A stretch of 64,000 bases of DNA, from contig NC_084850.1 of NCBI RefSeq assembly GCF_033115175.1, forward strand, positions 100,007,439 to 100,071,438, read 5' to 3'. This DNA is from Lepus europaeus (Eukaryota; Chordata; Mammalia; Lagomorpha; Leporidae). The notes under the pieces were generated by a model, which searched no databases, was not told where the DNA came from, and saw only the letters and a list, made by a program, of their open reading frames with translations. The position numbers and the translations under genes are program-made. Below are positions 50,561-61,625 of the stretch, in pieces. Position 1 is the stretch's first letter, and each line of letters starts with the position of its first letter.

Positions 50561-51244
50561 AGTGCTGCGTTATTTACCTCAGAATGGTGGGGGGAGGGCA
50601 ATGGATGGTGGCAGAAATGGGAGGGGGAGGCTTGGGTGGTCACCCGGACTCTCTCAGCAAGTCACATGCACATAGGGCTGGTGGCAGCAGCACATGCCAA
50701 GAATATCCACTAGGGTTGACCGTAATACTAAAAGTGCTGCCACCAGGAATTCCGATGGCTAACTGCAACTCCCGACAACCCCATGGGGAAATAACTGCCA
50801 CTGTAATTGGTTTAGAAGCCAGGTCTCTGCAGGATACAGATCTCAAGGAAGTGATTTGGTTACTGGGAAGATGAAATGGGATGATGGAGTAGAGCCCAGA
50901 CTACTACTAAACACGCGTGTGAGGCACCTTGAAAAACTTGGCCAGCACAATCTATTTTCTCCAACACATACATCACATACAGTCCTCCCCTCCAGAAGGG
51001 CTTGTGGGAGAAGCCTTCCGTTTTCATGCAAAACTGAGTAGGCCCGACAACCGAAATGGTTGAACTCCTGCCTTATGAGCAGTGACCCCAGGCAAGCCAG
51101 ATATTAGCTACATTGAATAGGTGGGCAACTGAGGCTGTACCAGGGCGGGATTTCACAACACACTATGCCAGGGTAGGACTCAGCCCTTGACTTTCCAGGA
51201 CTCAAAAGTGTCTCTTCCTTAGAGACAAAAATCCTTGTGACTTT
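50561..51244. other. intergenic sequence after DGKK, nothing recognised
   Basis: G-rich at 50585-50640, otherwise unique and without repeats. Confidence 0.5.
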
Positions 51245-51259
51245 CAGGAGCACATTTTA

Positions 51260-51587
51260 TTTTATTTTATTTGACAGGTAGAGTTATAGACAGTGAGAGA
51301 GAGACAGAGAGAAAGGTCTTCCTTCCATTGGTTCACTCTCCTAATCGCCGCCACGGCCGGTGCTGCACCAATCCGAAACCAGGAGCCGGGTGCCTCCTCC
51401 CGGTCTCCCATGTGGGTGCAGGGACCCAAGCACTTGGGCCATCCTCCGCTGCCCTCCCAGGCCACAGCAGAGAGCTGGACTGGAAGAGGAGCAACCGGGA
51501 CTAGTACCCAGCACCCCAACTGGGACTAGAACCCAGGGTGCTGGTGCCGCAGGCACAGAATTAGCCAAGTGAGCCACGGCGCTGACC
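51260..51587 (-). mobile_element. lagomorph C-SINE (-)
   Basis: Full length. A 15-base imperfect duplication at 51245-51259 and 51588-51602. Confidence 0.93.
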
Positions 51588-52003
51588 CAGGTGCACATCT
51601 TAGTCTACTGCGACAAAATGACATCCTTACACTTTATGTGGAGAAATAGCCCTACGGCCAAGGATCAACCACCAGGCTGGGCCCTCCTTGTGACCCCCAC
51701 TAACAAGTCCATACTACATCCTGGAGGCTAGGGAAGAAACTTCCACATTCAACTTTCAAAGCTGCTTTCACAATTATCATACAATAACAGTACCCTTGTT
51801 CCTCTTGGTGCAGCATTCATGTGTGAAGACTTAGTAACTACCACCACTGTCAGGATCCTGAACAATTGCCACTGGCCCCATAAATCTCCTTAATACTGTT
51901 CCTTTAAGTCACTCCTTAACCTTGCCCCCTTACCACGGCAGTTTTGTCCTTTCAAGAATGTCACGTACTATGTAACCTTTTGAAACAGCCTTCCTTTTTC
52001 AAA

Positions 52004-52326
52004 GATTTATTTTTTATTTATTTGTTTGAAAGTCAGAGTTACAAAGAGACAGGGAGAAAGAGAGAGATCTTCCATCCATTCATTCACTCCCTAGATGGCT
52101 GCAATGGTCAGGGCTAGGCCAAACCAAAGCCAGGAGCCAGGAGCTTCATCCAGGTCGCCCACGTGTATGGCAGTAGCCAAACCCTTGGGCCATCTTCAGC
52201 TGCTTTGCTCAGGCCGTTAGCAGAGAGCAGTATTAAAAGTAAAGCAACTGAGACTTGAACCGGCACCCATATGGGATGTTAGCATTGTAGGTGATGGCTT
52301 TACCTGCAAGGCCTGGTGCCAGTCCC
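52004..52326 (-). mobile_element. lagomorph C-SINE (-)
   Basis: AAGATTTATTTTTTATTTAT to GCCTGGTGCCAGTCCCT, diverged. Confidence 0.9.
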
Positions 52327-52365
52327 TAAAACAGGCATCATTAGCCAGAATAATGCCTTTCGGCA

Positions 52366-52709
52366 TTTTTTTTTTTTTTGACAGTCAGAGTGGATAGTGA
52401 GAGAGAGACAGAGAGAAAGGTCTTCCTTTTTGCCACTGGTTCACCCTCCAATGGCCGCCGTGGCCGGTGCGCTGCGGCCAGCGTACTGCACTGATCCAAA
52501 GGCAGGAGCCAGGTGTTTCTCCTGGTCTCCCATGGGGTGCAGGGCCCAAGGACTTGGGCCATCCTCCTCTGCACTCAAGGGCCATAGCAGAGAGCTGGCC
52601 TGGAAGAGGGGCAACCGGGACAGAATCCGGCGCCCCTACCGGGACTAGAACCTGGGGTGCCGGCGCCACTAGGCAGAAGATTAGCCTGTTGAGCCTCAGC
52701 GCCGGCCTC
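52366..52709 (-). mobile_element. lagomorph C-SINE (-), young subfamily
   Basis: T run, GACAGTCAGAGTGGATAGTG, GGACTTGGGCCATCCTCC, then GAGCCTCAGCGCCGGCC head. Same subfamily as 26231-26605. Confidence 0.93.
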
Positions 52710-52948
52710 AGCATCTTATAAGTTGTTATGTGAATTAAATGTATTGCTTTTGCTAATGGTATTCTATTACATGCGTCCATCAGTTTGTTCCTCCATTCAC
52801 CCACGGAAGGATCTTTAGGTCATTTCCAGATTCTTTGATTCATGAATTATTTCAAAATGTGTTATTTCATTTTCAAGTGTTTGAAGATTTCACTATTTTT
52901 CTGTTACTGATTTCTAGTTTTCCCACTGTGGTCAAAGAACACATTCTA

Positions 52949-53375
52949 GGGGCTGGTGCTGTGGTGTAGGAGGTTAAGCTGTAGCCTGCAACACCAGCGT
53001 CTCATATGAGTGCTGGTTCAAGTCCCAGTTGCTCAGCTTTCCCATCTAGCTCTGCTAAGGCACCTGGGAAAGTAACAGAAGATGGTCCAGGTGCTTGGAC
53101 CCTGCCACGCACATGGGAGACTTGGATGGAGTTCCTGGCTCCTGGCTTTGGCCTGACCCAGCCCCAGCTGTTGAAGCCATTTGGGGAATGAACCAATGGA
53201 TGGAGTACCTCTGTGTGTGTGTGTGTGTGTGTGTCTCTGTAATTCTGCCTCTCAGCGCCAAGCCGTAGCAGCCACTTGGGGGGTGAACCAACAGAAAAAG
53301 GAAGACCTTTCTCTCTGACTCTCTCTCTCTCTCACTGTCTAACTCTGCCTGTCAAAAAAAATTTTCTTTAAAAAA
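52949..53375 (+). mobile_element. composite C-SINE with two 3' ends
   Basis: 52949-53253 is a whole older C-SINE with a (GT)n in its tail. 53254-53375 is the 3' third of a younger C-SINE in the same orientation. A 12-base imperfect duplication (52937-52948 and 53376-53387) encloses both. Confidence 0.8.
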
Positions 53376-53978
53376 GAATGCATTTTATATTAGTTCAATT
53401 CTTTTCAATTAATTAAGGCTTGTTTATGACCTAGATTAGGGTCTGTCTTGGTGGATGTCCCATGTGCACTTGGGAAGGTGGATTCTGCTATTGTTTTGTA
53501 AGATAGTCTAGAAATGCCTGTTGGATTCAATTGTTTGATGGTGGTGTTTATTTCTTCAATGTCTTTTCTGATTTCCTGCCTGCTAGCTTCTGCACCAATT
53601 ACCAAAACTCTAAGTGTGGCTGCATTCATTTCTTCCTTGAATAATATCAGTTTTTGCTTGTATTTTGAAACCTTGATTATTAGGAACAAACAACATTTAG
53701 GATTTTATGTCTTCTTGGTGAATTGAAACTTTTATCCACAACAATGTACCTCTATCCTTGGCAGTTTCTTTGCTTTAAAGTGCACGTTGTCTTATGTTAA
53801 TTTAGCCACTCCAGCTTTCTTTTGATTCATTTTTTGAATCAATGTTTTCAGTCTTTGATTTTACTTTTAAGGGCAACCCAGTGCGTTTTGCTTTTCTAAA
53901 GCACTGAAAAGTTTTTAAGGGCATTTTTATTCTGACACAGACCACGCACACTGAGTGAATATGTTGTCCTATTTTTTT

Positions 53979-54315
53979 AAAAAAGATTGATTTTTTTTAT
54001 TTATTTGAAAGGCAGTGTTACAGAGAGAGCAAGAGCCAGAGAGAAAGGGAGAGAACTTGCATCTACTGCTTCACTCCCTAAATGGCTGCAAAGGCCGAGG
54101 CTAGGCCAGGCTGAAACCAGGAGCCAGGATTTTCTTTCCAGTCTGCCATATGAGTGCGAGGGCCCACGTATTTGAGTGATCTTCAACTGTTTTTCCATGG
54201 CTGTTAGCAGGAAGCTGGATCAGAAGTAGATCATCCGAGTTTCCAATCTGTGCCCACAATCAGATGCAGGTGTCACAGGCAGCAGCTTAACCCACTACTT
54301 CACAACACTGGCCCT
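53979..54315 (-). mobile_element. lagomorph C-SINE (-)
   Basis: TTATTTATTTGAAAGGCAGT to CACAACACTGGCCCT. Confidence 0.9.
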
Positions 54316-54325
54316 AGCCTTTCAC

Positions 54326-54666
54326 TTTTTTTTTTTTTGACAGGCAGAGTGGACAGTGAGAGAGAGAGAGAGAGAGAAAGGTCTTCCTTTGCTGTTGGTT
54401 CACCCTCCAATGGCCGCCACGGCCGGCGCTCTGTGGCGGGCGCACCGCGCTGATCCTAAGGCAGGAACCAGGTGCTTCCTCCTGGTCTCCCATGGGGTGC
54501 AGGGACCAAGCACTTGGGCCATCCTCCACTGCACTCCCTGGCCACAGCAGAGAGCTGGCCTGGAAGAGGGGCAACCGGGACAGGATCAGTGCCCCGACCA
54601 GGACTAGAACCCCGTGTGTCGGCGCTGCAAGGCGGAAGATTAGCCTAGTGAGCTGCGGCGCTGGCC
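54326..54666 (-). mobile_element. lagomorph C-SINE (-), young subfamily
   Basis: T run, GACAGGCAGAGTGGACAGTG, then GAGCTGCGGCGCTGGCC head. Confidence 0.92.
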
Positions 54667-54738
54667 AAGACCCCTCTTTCTGTCTCTCTTTCTGTCCATA
54701 ACCCTGCCTCCCAAATAAATAAATAAATCTTAAAAAGA
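54667..54738 (+). mobile_element. C-SINE tail only (+)
   Basis: TC tract with CCATAACCCTGCCTCCCAAA and TAAATAAATAAATCTT. The body is missing. Confidence 0.75.
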
Positions 54739-55314
54739 ATAAAGTACTGGGTGTTTTCTACTGTGGCAGACATTACTTGCTGAATGTGGGGAGGCCGTGG
54801 AGGTAGGATTGAGGCAGTAGCTCTTGAACAACTTGCACAGAGGATGTTCAACTCCTCTACTAACATCTGCACTAACTTTCCCAGGCACATCACGCCAGAA
54901 CCTCCTAAGGCTTTAGGAATTAAAATTGGTCAAGTGGTTGGTACTTGTATTCATGGGACATCTTGCTGATTTCCTGGGCAGCAGGGTCTTCTCTTGGTAG
55001 ACAAAGAGTTCCAGCACATCACTCCGAGCAATTTTTAACAATATTTAGACTCCACAAAGCTACCTAACTATGAAAGTAGAGCTGTGTTGGGGTTAAAGTC
55101 CTGATTCCTACCTTACCATCACCTGGGAAGAAGCAAACAACCTGAGATTGGGACCCAAGGGTATTAGTCTACACTACCAGTTGTACCAGCCCTAAGCACT
55201 GAGGCCTGCCTCAGAGGTAGGGGTTTTTTTTCCTTGGTACAGCCTTTCCTAAGGCAGGAGGAAGTTTCTTGGATTGTGAGTGGAGCTCCTGAGCCACAAG
55301 AAAGGGAGTGAGCC
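54739..55314. other. intergenic sequence, nothing recognised
   Basis: Unique sequence between the SINE cluster and the CCNB3 3' end. Confidence 0.45.
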
Positions 55315-55550
55315 ATGTTAACAATAACCATTCATTTTTATTATTTTTTATGCTCATAAAATATAACAATAATTTCTTCTATTTAATAAAAATATTTATA
55401 ACTTTTTTTTAACTTCAGGAGAGACAAACATAGAGGGAAAACAAGGAAAACTGATTAAGAAACAAATTCAGATAGAATAAATATAGCCTGGTTACATGTC
55501 TGTCCAGCCCTGGTGGCTACTGCCAGAAAACCAGGCCCTCCACCTCACAA
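55315..55550 (-). other. CCNB3: CCNB3 3' UTR with poly(A) signal
   Basis: A short AT-rich 3' UTR. On the minus strand there is ATTAAA at 55387-55382 and AATAAA at 55342-55337, so the transcript probably ends near 55315. That leaves about 4.8 kb to the DGKK 3' end. Confidence 0.6.
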
Positions 55551-55620
55551 TTAGCCTTTGAACATCTCCTCCAGCTTCGATATTTCCAAGGGAGGGATTG
55601 TGGAGACTTTGAAGAAGTCA
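55551..55620 (-). CDS. CCNB3: CCNB3 terminal coding exon
   Basis: Acceptor ttgcag. It encodes SDFFKVSTIPPLEISKLEEM, then FKG and TAA. Reading one frame over across the stop gives ANCEVEGLVFWQ then TAG at about 55509. This resembles the human C-terminus as I recall it, so a small frame-changing indel near 55555 is suspected. Confidence 0.82.
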
Positions 55621-58600
55621 CTGCAAAAGGAAGAAGAGAGGTCCACTCAGTGTAAAACAGGCCAAAGCCAAACCAGTTCCAGGGAACAAGTGGGAGATGG
55701 AGCCCTTGGTTCCCTATCTCCCTTTTACCATGGAATAGAAAGAAAGGTGAAAATCTCCTGGTCCTTTTTCTCTTAAGTGAGGCTAGCCTGGGCCTAGTGT
55801 TTGAAAGCTCTCTCATGGATGAACATGAACTCAACCTCCAAACCGAGCCTTGGTACTTACCTCTGAGAATACTTGGAATACACAGTCCGGAGCTTGTCGC
55901 GAAAATGGAGAGTCAGAGTGCCATTCAGTTGCTTGACCAAGGGGTACAGCTCAGAGATCGTGTAGCCACTGTAAAATTCTAAGGAAGGAACCTGGAAGAA
56001 GCAATATCATCAGTGACTTCTATAGGAAGCAGACCCTTTTCTCCAGCTCTGCTCTCCCAAGTCTAAACTTCCTATCCATGGCTTAGGCAAGGATAATATT
56101 CTAAACATTTCAGAATCATAACAGTACAGTCATCAATGATTATAGAGTACTATGTAGAAGAGTGGATTCCAGCCAAACCACTGGGATGGCTATATTCATA
56201 TGTACCAATTAGATATTATCCCTGGGTACAAGTATTCCTGTAAGCTAATATCCACCAATGGCCAAAAGAACAGGAGTAACTGTCATTTTCTTATGCTCAG
56301 GTTCACATCCAACAACCAGACAAACCCCTGAACAAACCTGTAGTCCCAGCTCAACAGTCAACAGAAACTTAAGACTGCTTATCTCTCAGGATCTAACAGG
56401 TATCATTCCATACATTCATTTTCTCACTCAGCTATCAGAATGCTATTATGTAGGCTTAACAGGCTAATCCTCCGCCTTGCGGTGCCGGCACACCAGGTTC
56501 TAGTCCCGGTTGGGACGCCGGATTCTATCCCGGTTGCCCCTCTTCCAGGCCAGCTCTCTGCTGTGGCCAGGGAGTGCAGTGGATGATGGCCCAAGTGCTT
56601 GGGCCCTGCACCCACATGGGAGACCAGGAGAAGCACCTGGCTCCTGGCTTCGGATCAGCGAGATGCACTGGCCACAGCGACCATTGGAGAGTGAACCAAC
56701 GGCAAAAAGGAAGACCTTTCTCTCTGTCTCACTCTCTCACTATCCACTCTGCCTGTCAAAAAAAAAAAAAAGAATGCTGTGATGTAGCAGAAGCAATGGG
56801 GTTGTGCTTAAGAGCAGAGGTTCTGCAAGCAGACTGCTTCAGTTCAAATTCCAGCTCTACTAACAGCATGGACTTGAACCAGTTATTTAACCTCCTGGTG
56901 CCTCAGTTTCCCCAATCTGCCAAATAGGGACCCTTTTAGTAGTTACACCATTAGATTAAAGAACTCAATCTACAGTCATCCCCCAGCATCCATGAGGGAT
57001 TGGTTCCAGGACTTCCTGTGGATACGAAAATCCACATTCAAGCCCCTTAGATAAAATAGTGTAGCATTTGCCTATAACCTACCTCCTATATACTTTAAAT
57101 CACCTCTTGCTTACTTATAATACTGAATACAATGTAAATGTTATATAAATAATTGCCATACTATATTGTTTATGGAGTAATGACAAGAAAAAAATCTGTA
57201 CATGTTTAGTACAGATGTAATTTTTTTCTAAATATTATCCATCCACGACTGATAGAATCAATACATGTGGAACCCACAGGTACAGAAGGCCAACTGTCCA
57301 TATAGAATACATAGAACACAGTCTAGCAATAGCCCCTTAACATGATATCTAGGAGTAATATTACTGTGTAGGATGCTGGGGACAAATGATGACTAAAGCG
57401 CTTGCCCTGGAGGAGTCCGTAACATAGTGGAGGAGACAGACATGCAAATGAGAGTTATAAAATATGCATGATGGATAATGAGCATGGACACTAGAGGAAG
57501 ACAGCAGCAGAACCCATGCGTCTGTGAGAGTCATAGAACGCTTCACCACAGAGAAAGGGCTATCTCTATTGGGTGTTGAAAGTGAAGTGGGAGAGAAAAA
57601 AAGAAGGGTATTTATCCTATAAGTCAGGAACTTTCTAAAAATGTCTTAAAGTATTTTATCCTGAGCCACATTTTCCCCCCAAGTAGCTTGCCTGGAAGTG
57701 GGGCTGGGGGCTAAGAAGTCTATCAATTTGAGTCCCTTTACCTTTCACATGGTGTCAGACACATCCACAGGAAACCCAGGGTTCCCCTGAATGGAGTTTG
57801 GAGACCACCATCATGGACAAAGAGCAGGGCAGTCAGTCGCTAGCACAGTCCACTGGGTGTGTTAGCTTAAGATCAAATGGCCCCACTGCCACTGTATCCA
57901 TTCAGGCCTTCAGTGTTCACTGATGCCCCTATCCTTATACTCTCTCGAAGATATGAGACTTCCCCACAAAACACATGGAAAAGGCATATCATAAAAAAAT
58001 GCATGGATTTCAAAAATCTTCTGCATAAAAACAGCTTTATCTTTTCATTCCATTTTCCATGAACTTTTTGAAGAAAGCCTGTGTCAGCTCTGCTGCAAAA
58101 CCAGTACTGTTTCCCATACACACAAACAGGGTTTGTCAGTTCCCCAGCCTAAAAGCCCATCCATACCTTAGTCTAGAGTGGATCTCTTGGTGTGCCACGT
58201 GAGGCCTTCCCAGTCTGAGCACAACCTACAATTCTGGCTTCATGTCTTACCACTTCATGAACATAACCCTTTGCTTGAGCCCCAGGAAACATCCCGCTCC
58301 TTTCCTTAGGGCTTCCACATCTTTGCAGTTACTGCTCCCTCTCCCTAGGGCTTCTCCTCTCCCAAGTTCCTAATCGTCTTTTCAAGATCCAGCTTTGAAG
58401 TTCCCTTTTCTAGAAGAGGCGGGATACATGACACAGAGGACTGTAGAGCAGATTAGAGCTGACATTTTAGCTGATACTCACTGGCTTAACCACCAGGTGT
58501 GACTACTGAAATATTTCTATCCTGGTTGACACACACTTTGCTGCCCTGACCAGCTCAGCTGTTTCCCTTAAGACCCACAAGACTTGCAGACTTCTGCAGG

Positions 58601-59502
58601 AAGTGGAACTTCCTCAGCTCAGCGTGGAACCTCCAGGACCATAGCTCCAGTGCCATAGGCACGCTCACTCTGATTATACAACAAGGTTAGGTTTCTGAAA
58701 ATTTTCTAGTTCCCACAGCCTAACCCCACCTCTCATCAGCTGTGTAAACATGGGAACAATTTCATCTATAAAACTGGGATAAGAGCCCTCAAAAAAGTTT
58801 GTGGAAAATATATGTTATGAAGACACGATGCATGGATTTCAAAAAGGTCCTGTATCAAAATATACATATTTACCTTCCAATTTCCACAAACTTTTGGAGG
58901 TACCCTCATCATTTTGATTTTGTGGAGTTGTTGTGAAGGTTAAACAAGTTAACACACTGAATGCTCAGATCACTTGCTAAGCACTAGATAAATAGAAGCC
59001 CTTTGCTCTTTATTTTTTTTCATGATCAGTACTGCCATTTATGGGACACTTCCTTTGTTCCGAGAAATTTCAGTATGACTCATCCAAGGTGGCATTTTTC
59101 CTTCAGTACACAGCAGTAGTGGTCCCAGGATTTCTAGGGAGGAGGAGTTTAGGAGTGGTTGGGCAGAGGGAGCTGTATTTGCTACTGTGTTCTTTCTTCT
59201 ATTTGGGTTTCATGGTACATATGAACAAGAATCCAGGGGCTGGCATTGTGGCATAGAAGATAAAGCTGCCACCTGCAGCACTGGCATCCCATGTGGGCAC
59301 TGGTTTGAGTCTTGGTTGCTCCACTTCCGATCCAGCTCTCTGCTATGGCCTGCGAAAGCAGTAGAAGATGGCCCAAGTTCTTGGGCCTCTGCACTCACAT
59401 GGGAGACCCAGAAGAAGCTCCAGGCTCCTGGCTTCAGATCAGTGAAGCTCTGGCTAGCCTTCGTGGCCATTTGGGGAATGAACCAGTGGATGGAAGACAC
59501 TT

Positions 59503-59553
<51 letters not shown>

Positions 59554-61318
59554 CCACTTTCTTCCTCCCTCCCTCACTCTCTCTCTTCCTCTGCCTCTCT
59601 AACTCTGCCTTTCAAATAAATAAAGAATTCAAAGTCCTCCAAGTGGTTTCTATTTTCATAAAATTGAGAAAAGAATTGAACATGACTTTTATTTGTATTG
59701 GGTAGAAGGCTTTACAGGCCTTTGTCTTTAGAGAACACTATAGCCCATGCCCTGAGTGCTCTGTGATAAATGCACACAGTTGCTTGACTATTACCCAGAT
59801 CAAAGCTGTTCAAACCCTGTTGCAATGAGCTCCTTCAGGGACCAATCTGTCTAGGAGTCTGCAAGGCATAAGGGCAGATGGTACTAGGGATAAGAAGTGG
59901 GGCCACCCAACCTCTGTGTCATCCAGAATCACTTCATATTAGTCTGTTTGGTAACCTTGGATTTTCAGGTAGTTTTTGTTGTTGTTATTGTTTGCAACAA
60001 AGGATCCTGTGACTAAGAAAACCAAAATAATATATTTCAAACCATTGCTGTAGAAACCCATGCCCCTAAGGTGTCCAGATATAACAATTCGTAACTGTGG
60101 ACATGTCCGAGCTCCCCACAACCATAATTGATACCTGCTCCTTCCTCCTGAGTTGACCCTGTGCTTTTAACCCCCCCCCCGCTCCTCCTCACCCCCCCCC
60201 CCCCACACACGCACACACATTTACCTGGTCTCTGAGATTCTTCATGTAGAGGGCGAGGAGGAAGGCACCTGCTGCCAGCTTGGAAGCCTTCTCCTCGACG
60301 TAGTCATACTTCTGCAGGGTCATCTCACAGATGAAGCGGGACAAGGTCAGTGTCCTCATGCTGGCATGGACACACTAAAGGTAGCAAGAAGACTAGTTCA
60401 AAAATTAATTCAGAAAACCGGCACCCAGCAGAAGACTGCCTGTCCATTTATCCCACTCCCAGACCTAATGGTTCTCTGTTTGAGAGAGCTAGCATGCTCT
60501 CCTGCTGCCATGATTCACTCTAAGGTCCTTCCCTGTAGAAGTACAGACTCTTGTGCAGCAGGGGTGCGGTGTGGGGTGAGATTCTAAAATCAACAGGGGG
60601 TTCACTACCGTTAGTCCTGCTAACCAAATTATCACCAAGTGTGTTAGCCCCCTCCCCTTCTGTGCAGCTGGCTTTTGAAGAGCCAAAGGCCCCTAGGAGA
60701 TGCTCTAAAACAACCCACCTTTTCTTGTTTAAACTTCAAAAAAATCATTAACTATAACACACACATACAAAAAGGTCCACAACACACTTGTAAGATACAA
60801 TGGATAACTGTAAAGTGAACTCCCCATTAACTAACACTCAGGCAATGACAAACAGAACATTGCCAGCATCTCCCAAAACCTTCCCAGGTGGCCTTTCTGA
60901 GTCAAAGCACCTTTTTCCACTCCCCTACTCTGCCCTTACCTCAACACCTTATTAAGCATATCTTGGAAATCCATAACTTGCCCACTGCACCTCACTACTT
61001 TATAAAGATTGCCAACCCTCAAATAGGCAAGTTGCATTGAAGGAGAAACATCTCCTTGTCCCAGTTGTCCCTTTCCCTCTTCCTCCCACCCATGTAGCCA
61101 CTCCAAGTACAGAGTGGACTAAGTCAGAGGTGGGGGATGAAGACGCACCTCCTCCCTCTTACCTTAGCATATCTCCGCAGGTAATGATAGGCGCTAGGAA
61201 TGTTGATGTCAAAATTGAGGGTTGTCAGGATACTCATTTCCATGGCAAGCATTTCACGTCGCAGGTAAATATTGTCACAGATGTACAGTAAGTCCCTCAC
61301 ACAAGGTGGGGAGGACTC
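55551..61318 (-). CDS. CCNB3: CCNB3, cyclin B3 (last four exons; 5' part outside window)
   Basis: Cyclin B3 partners CDK1/CDK2 and acts in meiosis; in mice it is needed for the metaphase-to-anaphase step in oocytes. The exons in transcription order are 61318-61163, 60374-60225, 55991-55861 and 55620-55551. They join without a break. The peptide has VRDLLYICDNIYLRREML, then SILTTLNFDINIPSAYHYLR, then LTLSRFICEMTLQKYDYV, then the C-terminal cyclin fold (SGYTISELYPLVKQL). These match B-type cyclin boxes, closest to cyclin B3 as I recall it. The frame ends LEEMFKG then TAA at 55551-55553. The human protein as I remember it continues about nine residues further, and similar residues are readable here in another frame. 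The gene converges on DGKK, as in human. Upstream exons, including the very large CCNB3 exon known in mammals, are not in the window. Confidence 0.88.
55861..55991 (-). CDS. CCNB3: CCNB3 exon: C-terminal cyclin fold
   Basis: Acceptor ttccag and donor gtaagt. It encodes VPSLEFYSGYTISELYPLVK and LRTVYSKYSQ, ending with two bases of a split codon. It is separated from the preceding exon by a 4.2 kb intron. Confidence 0.9.
56454..56770 (+). mobile_element. 5'-truncated young C-SINE (+)
   Basis: It begins at CTTAACAGGCTAATCC, lacking the first 25 or so bases, and ends in an A run. A 17-base imperfect duplication lies at 56437-56453 and 56771-56787. Confidence 0.9.
56788..56965 (+). mobile_element. 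MIR SINE (+)
   Basis: ttcaaattccagctctacta, ttatttaacctcctggtgcc and tcagtttccccaatctgcca. Confidence 0.8.
56971..57298. mobile_element. MER2-type Tigger DNA transposon
   Basis: Starts cagtcatcccccagcatcca and ends cagaaggccaactg as terminal inverted repeats. Inside are tatactttaaatcacctctt and acatgtttagtacagatg. It is a near full-length non-autonomous copy in a CCNB3 intron. Confidence 0.85.
57299..57965. other. CCNB3 intron, nothing recognised
   Basis: No repeat family identified. Confidence 0.45.
57966..58078. mobile_element. palindromic MITE-like element, copy 2
   Basis: caaaacacatggaaaaggca on the left and ttttccatgaactttttgaa on the right, with atgcatggatttcaaaaa inside as in copy 3. 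Confidence 0.55.
58725..58985 (+). mobile_element. MIR (+) split by MITE-like copy 3
   Basis: catctataaaactgggataa to about 58788 and gttgttgtgaaggttaaaca from about 58911 form one MIR once the insert is removed. Confidence 0.65.
58789..58902. mobile_element. palindromic MITE-like element, copy 3
   Basis: aaaagtttgtggaaa on the left is the exact reverse complement of tttccacaaactttt on the right. CCCTCA occurs at both edges. About 114 bases, with no coding capacity. Confidence 0.65.
59130..59755. repeat. duplicon copy A, interrupted by a C-SINE
   Basis: 59150-59235 and 59623-59755 resemble 61626-61830 (ggagtggttgggcag, ttcataaaattgagaaaaga, ctttagagaacact). Confidence 0.75.
59236..59622 (+). 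mobile_element. lagomorph C-SINE (+) with TA microsatellite
   Basis: Full element with a (TC)n(TA)n tract at 59499-59554. A 9-base duplication with one mismatch (59227-59235 and 59623-59631). Confidence 0.93.
60172..60213. repeat. C/G homopolymer runs beside CCNB3 donor site
   Basis: Two runs of C (about 11 and 14 bases) and an ACAC tract. On the CCNB3 strand this reads as GT repeats and then G runs directly after the 5' splice site of the 60225-60374 exon. Confidence 0.85.
60225..60374 (-). CDS. CCNB3: CCNB3 exon: start of C-terminal cyclin fold
   Basis: Acceptor ctttag and donor gtaaat. It has 50 codons in phase 0, encoding CVHASMRTLTLSRFICEM and ASKLAAGAFLLALYMKNL. The donor is followed at once by a GT-rich then G-rich run. 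Confidence 0.9.
60740..61000. mobile_element. possible L1M 3' fragment
   Basis: ctgtaaagtgaactccccat and caggcaatgacaaacagaac resemble an old L1 end. Weak. Confidence 0.3.
61163..61318 (-). CDS. CCNB3: CCNB3 exon: cyclin box N-fold end
   Basis: Acceptor ctcatag and donor gtaaga on the minus strand. It has 52 codons in phase 0 and encodes VRDLLYICDNIYLRREML and NFDINIPSAYHYLRRYAK. Confidence 0.9.
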
Positions 61319-61625
61319 CTATGAGTAGAAAGGGAAAGCAATCACAACGAGCTGGAGAGCTATCTCCTCTCTGCTTAGAGATCCCAAGCAGAGGGGGTAA
61401 AGAACGAAGGAAGGATGGAAGGCAACCAAATTGCCTGGCATAAACCTTGAAGGCCATCTTTTGGTCTGATGAGTAACTCGTTAGAAAAATAACAGGAAGC
61501 AAAGTAGAGGAGAGGTCTGCCCCGAAACTTCACCACTGCCACAGAGGAGATAGGGCCTCTTGGAGTGGATTTTCACAGTGCCAGATGGGACACAATAGCA
61601 GGGCATGGAACCTGTAGGCAGCAAG

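Larger units (their letters stand above)
51935..53910 (-). mobile_element. old antisense L1 with three C-SINE insertions
   Basis: L1 words lie at 51935-52003 (gcagttttgtcctttcaaga), 52327-52365, 52710-52948 (ccatcagtttgttcctccat) and 53388-53910 (tgttggattcaattgtttga). Each gap holds a SINE. Confidence 0.7.

Noticed and set aside
59187..59705. 172-codon open frame
   Set aside because: It covers a C-SINE and its (TC)n(TA)n tract; the serine-leucine and tyrosine-isoleucine runs are microsatellite translation.
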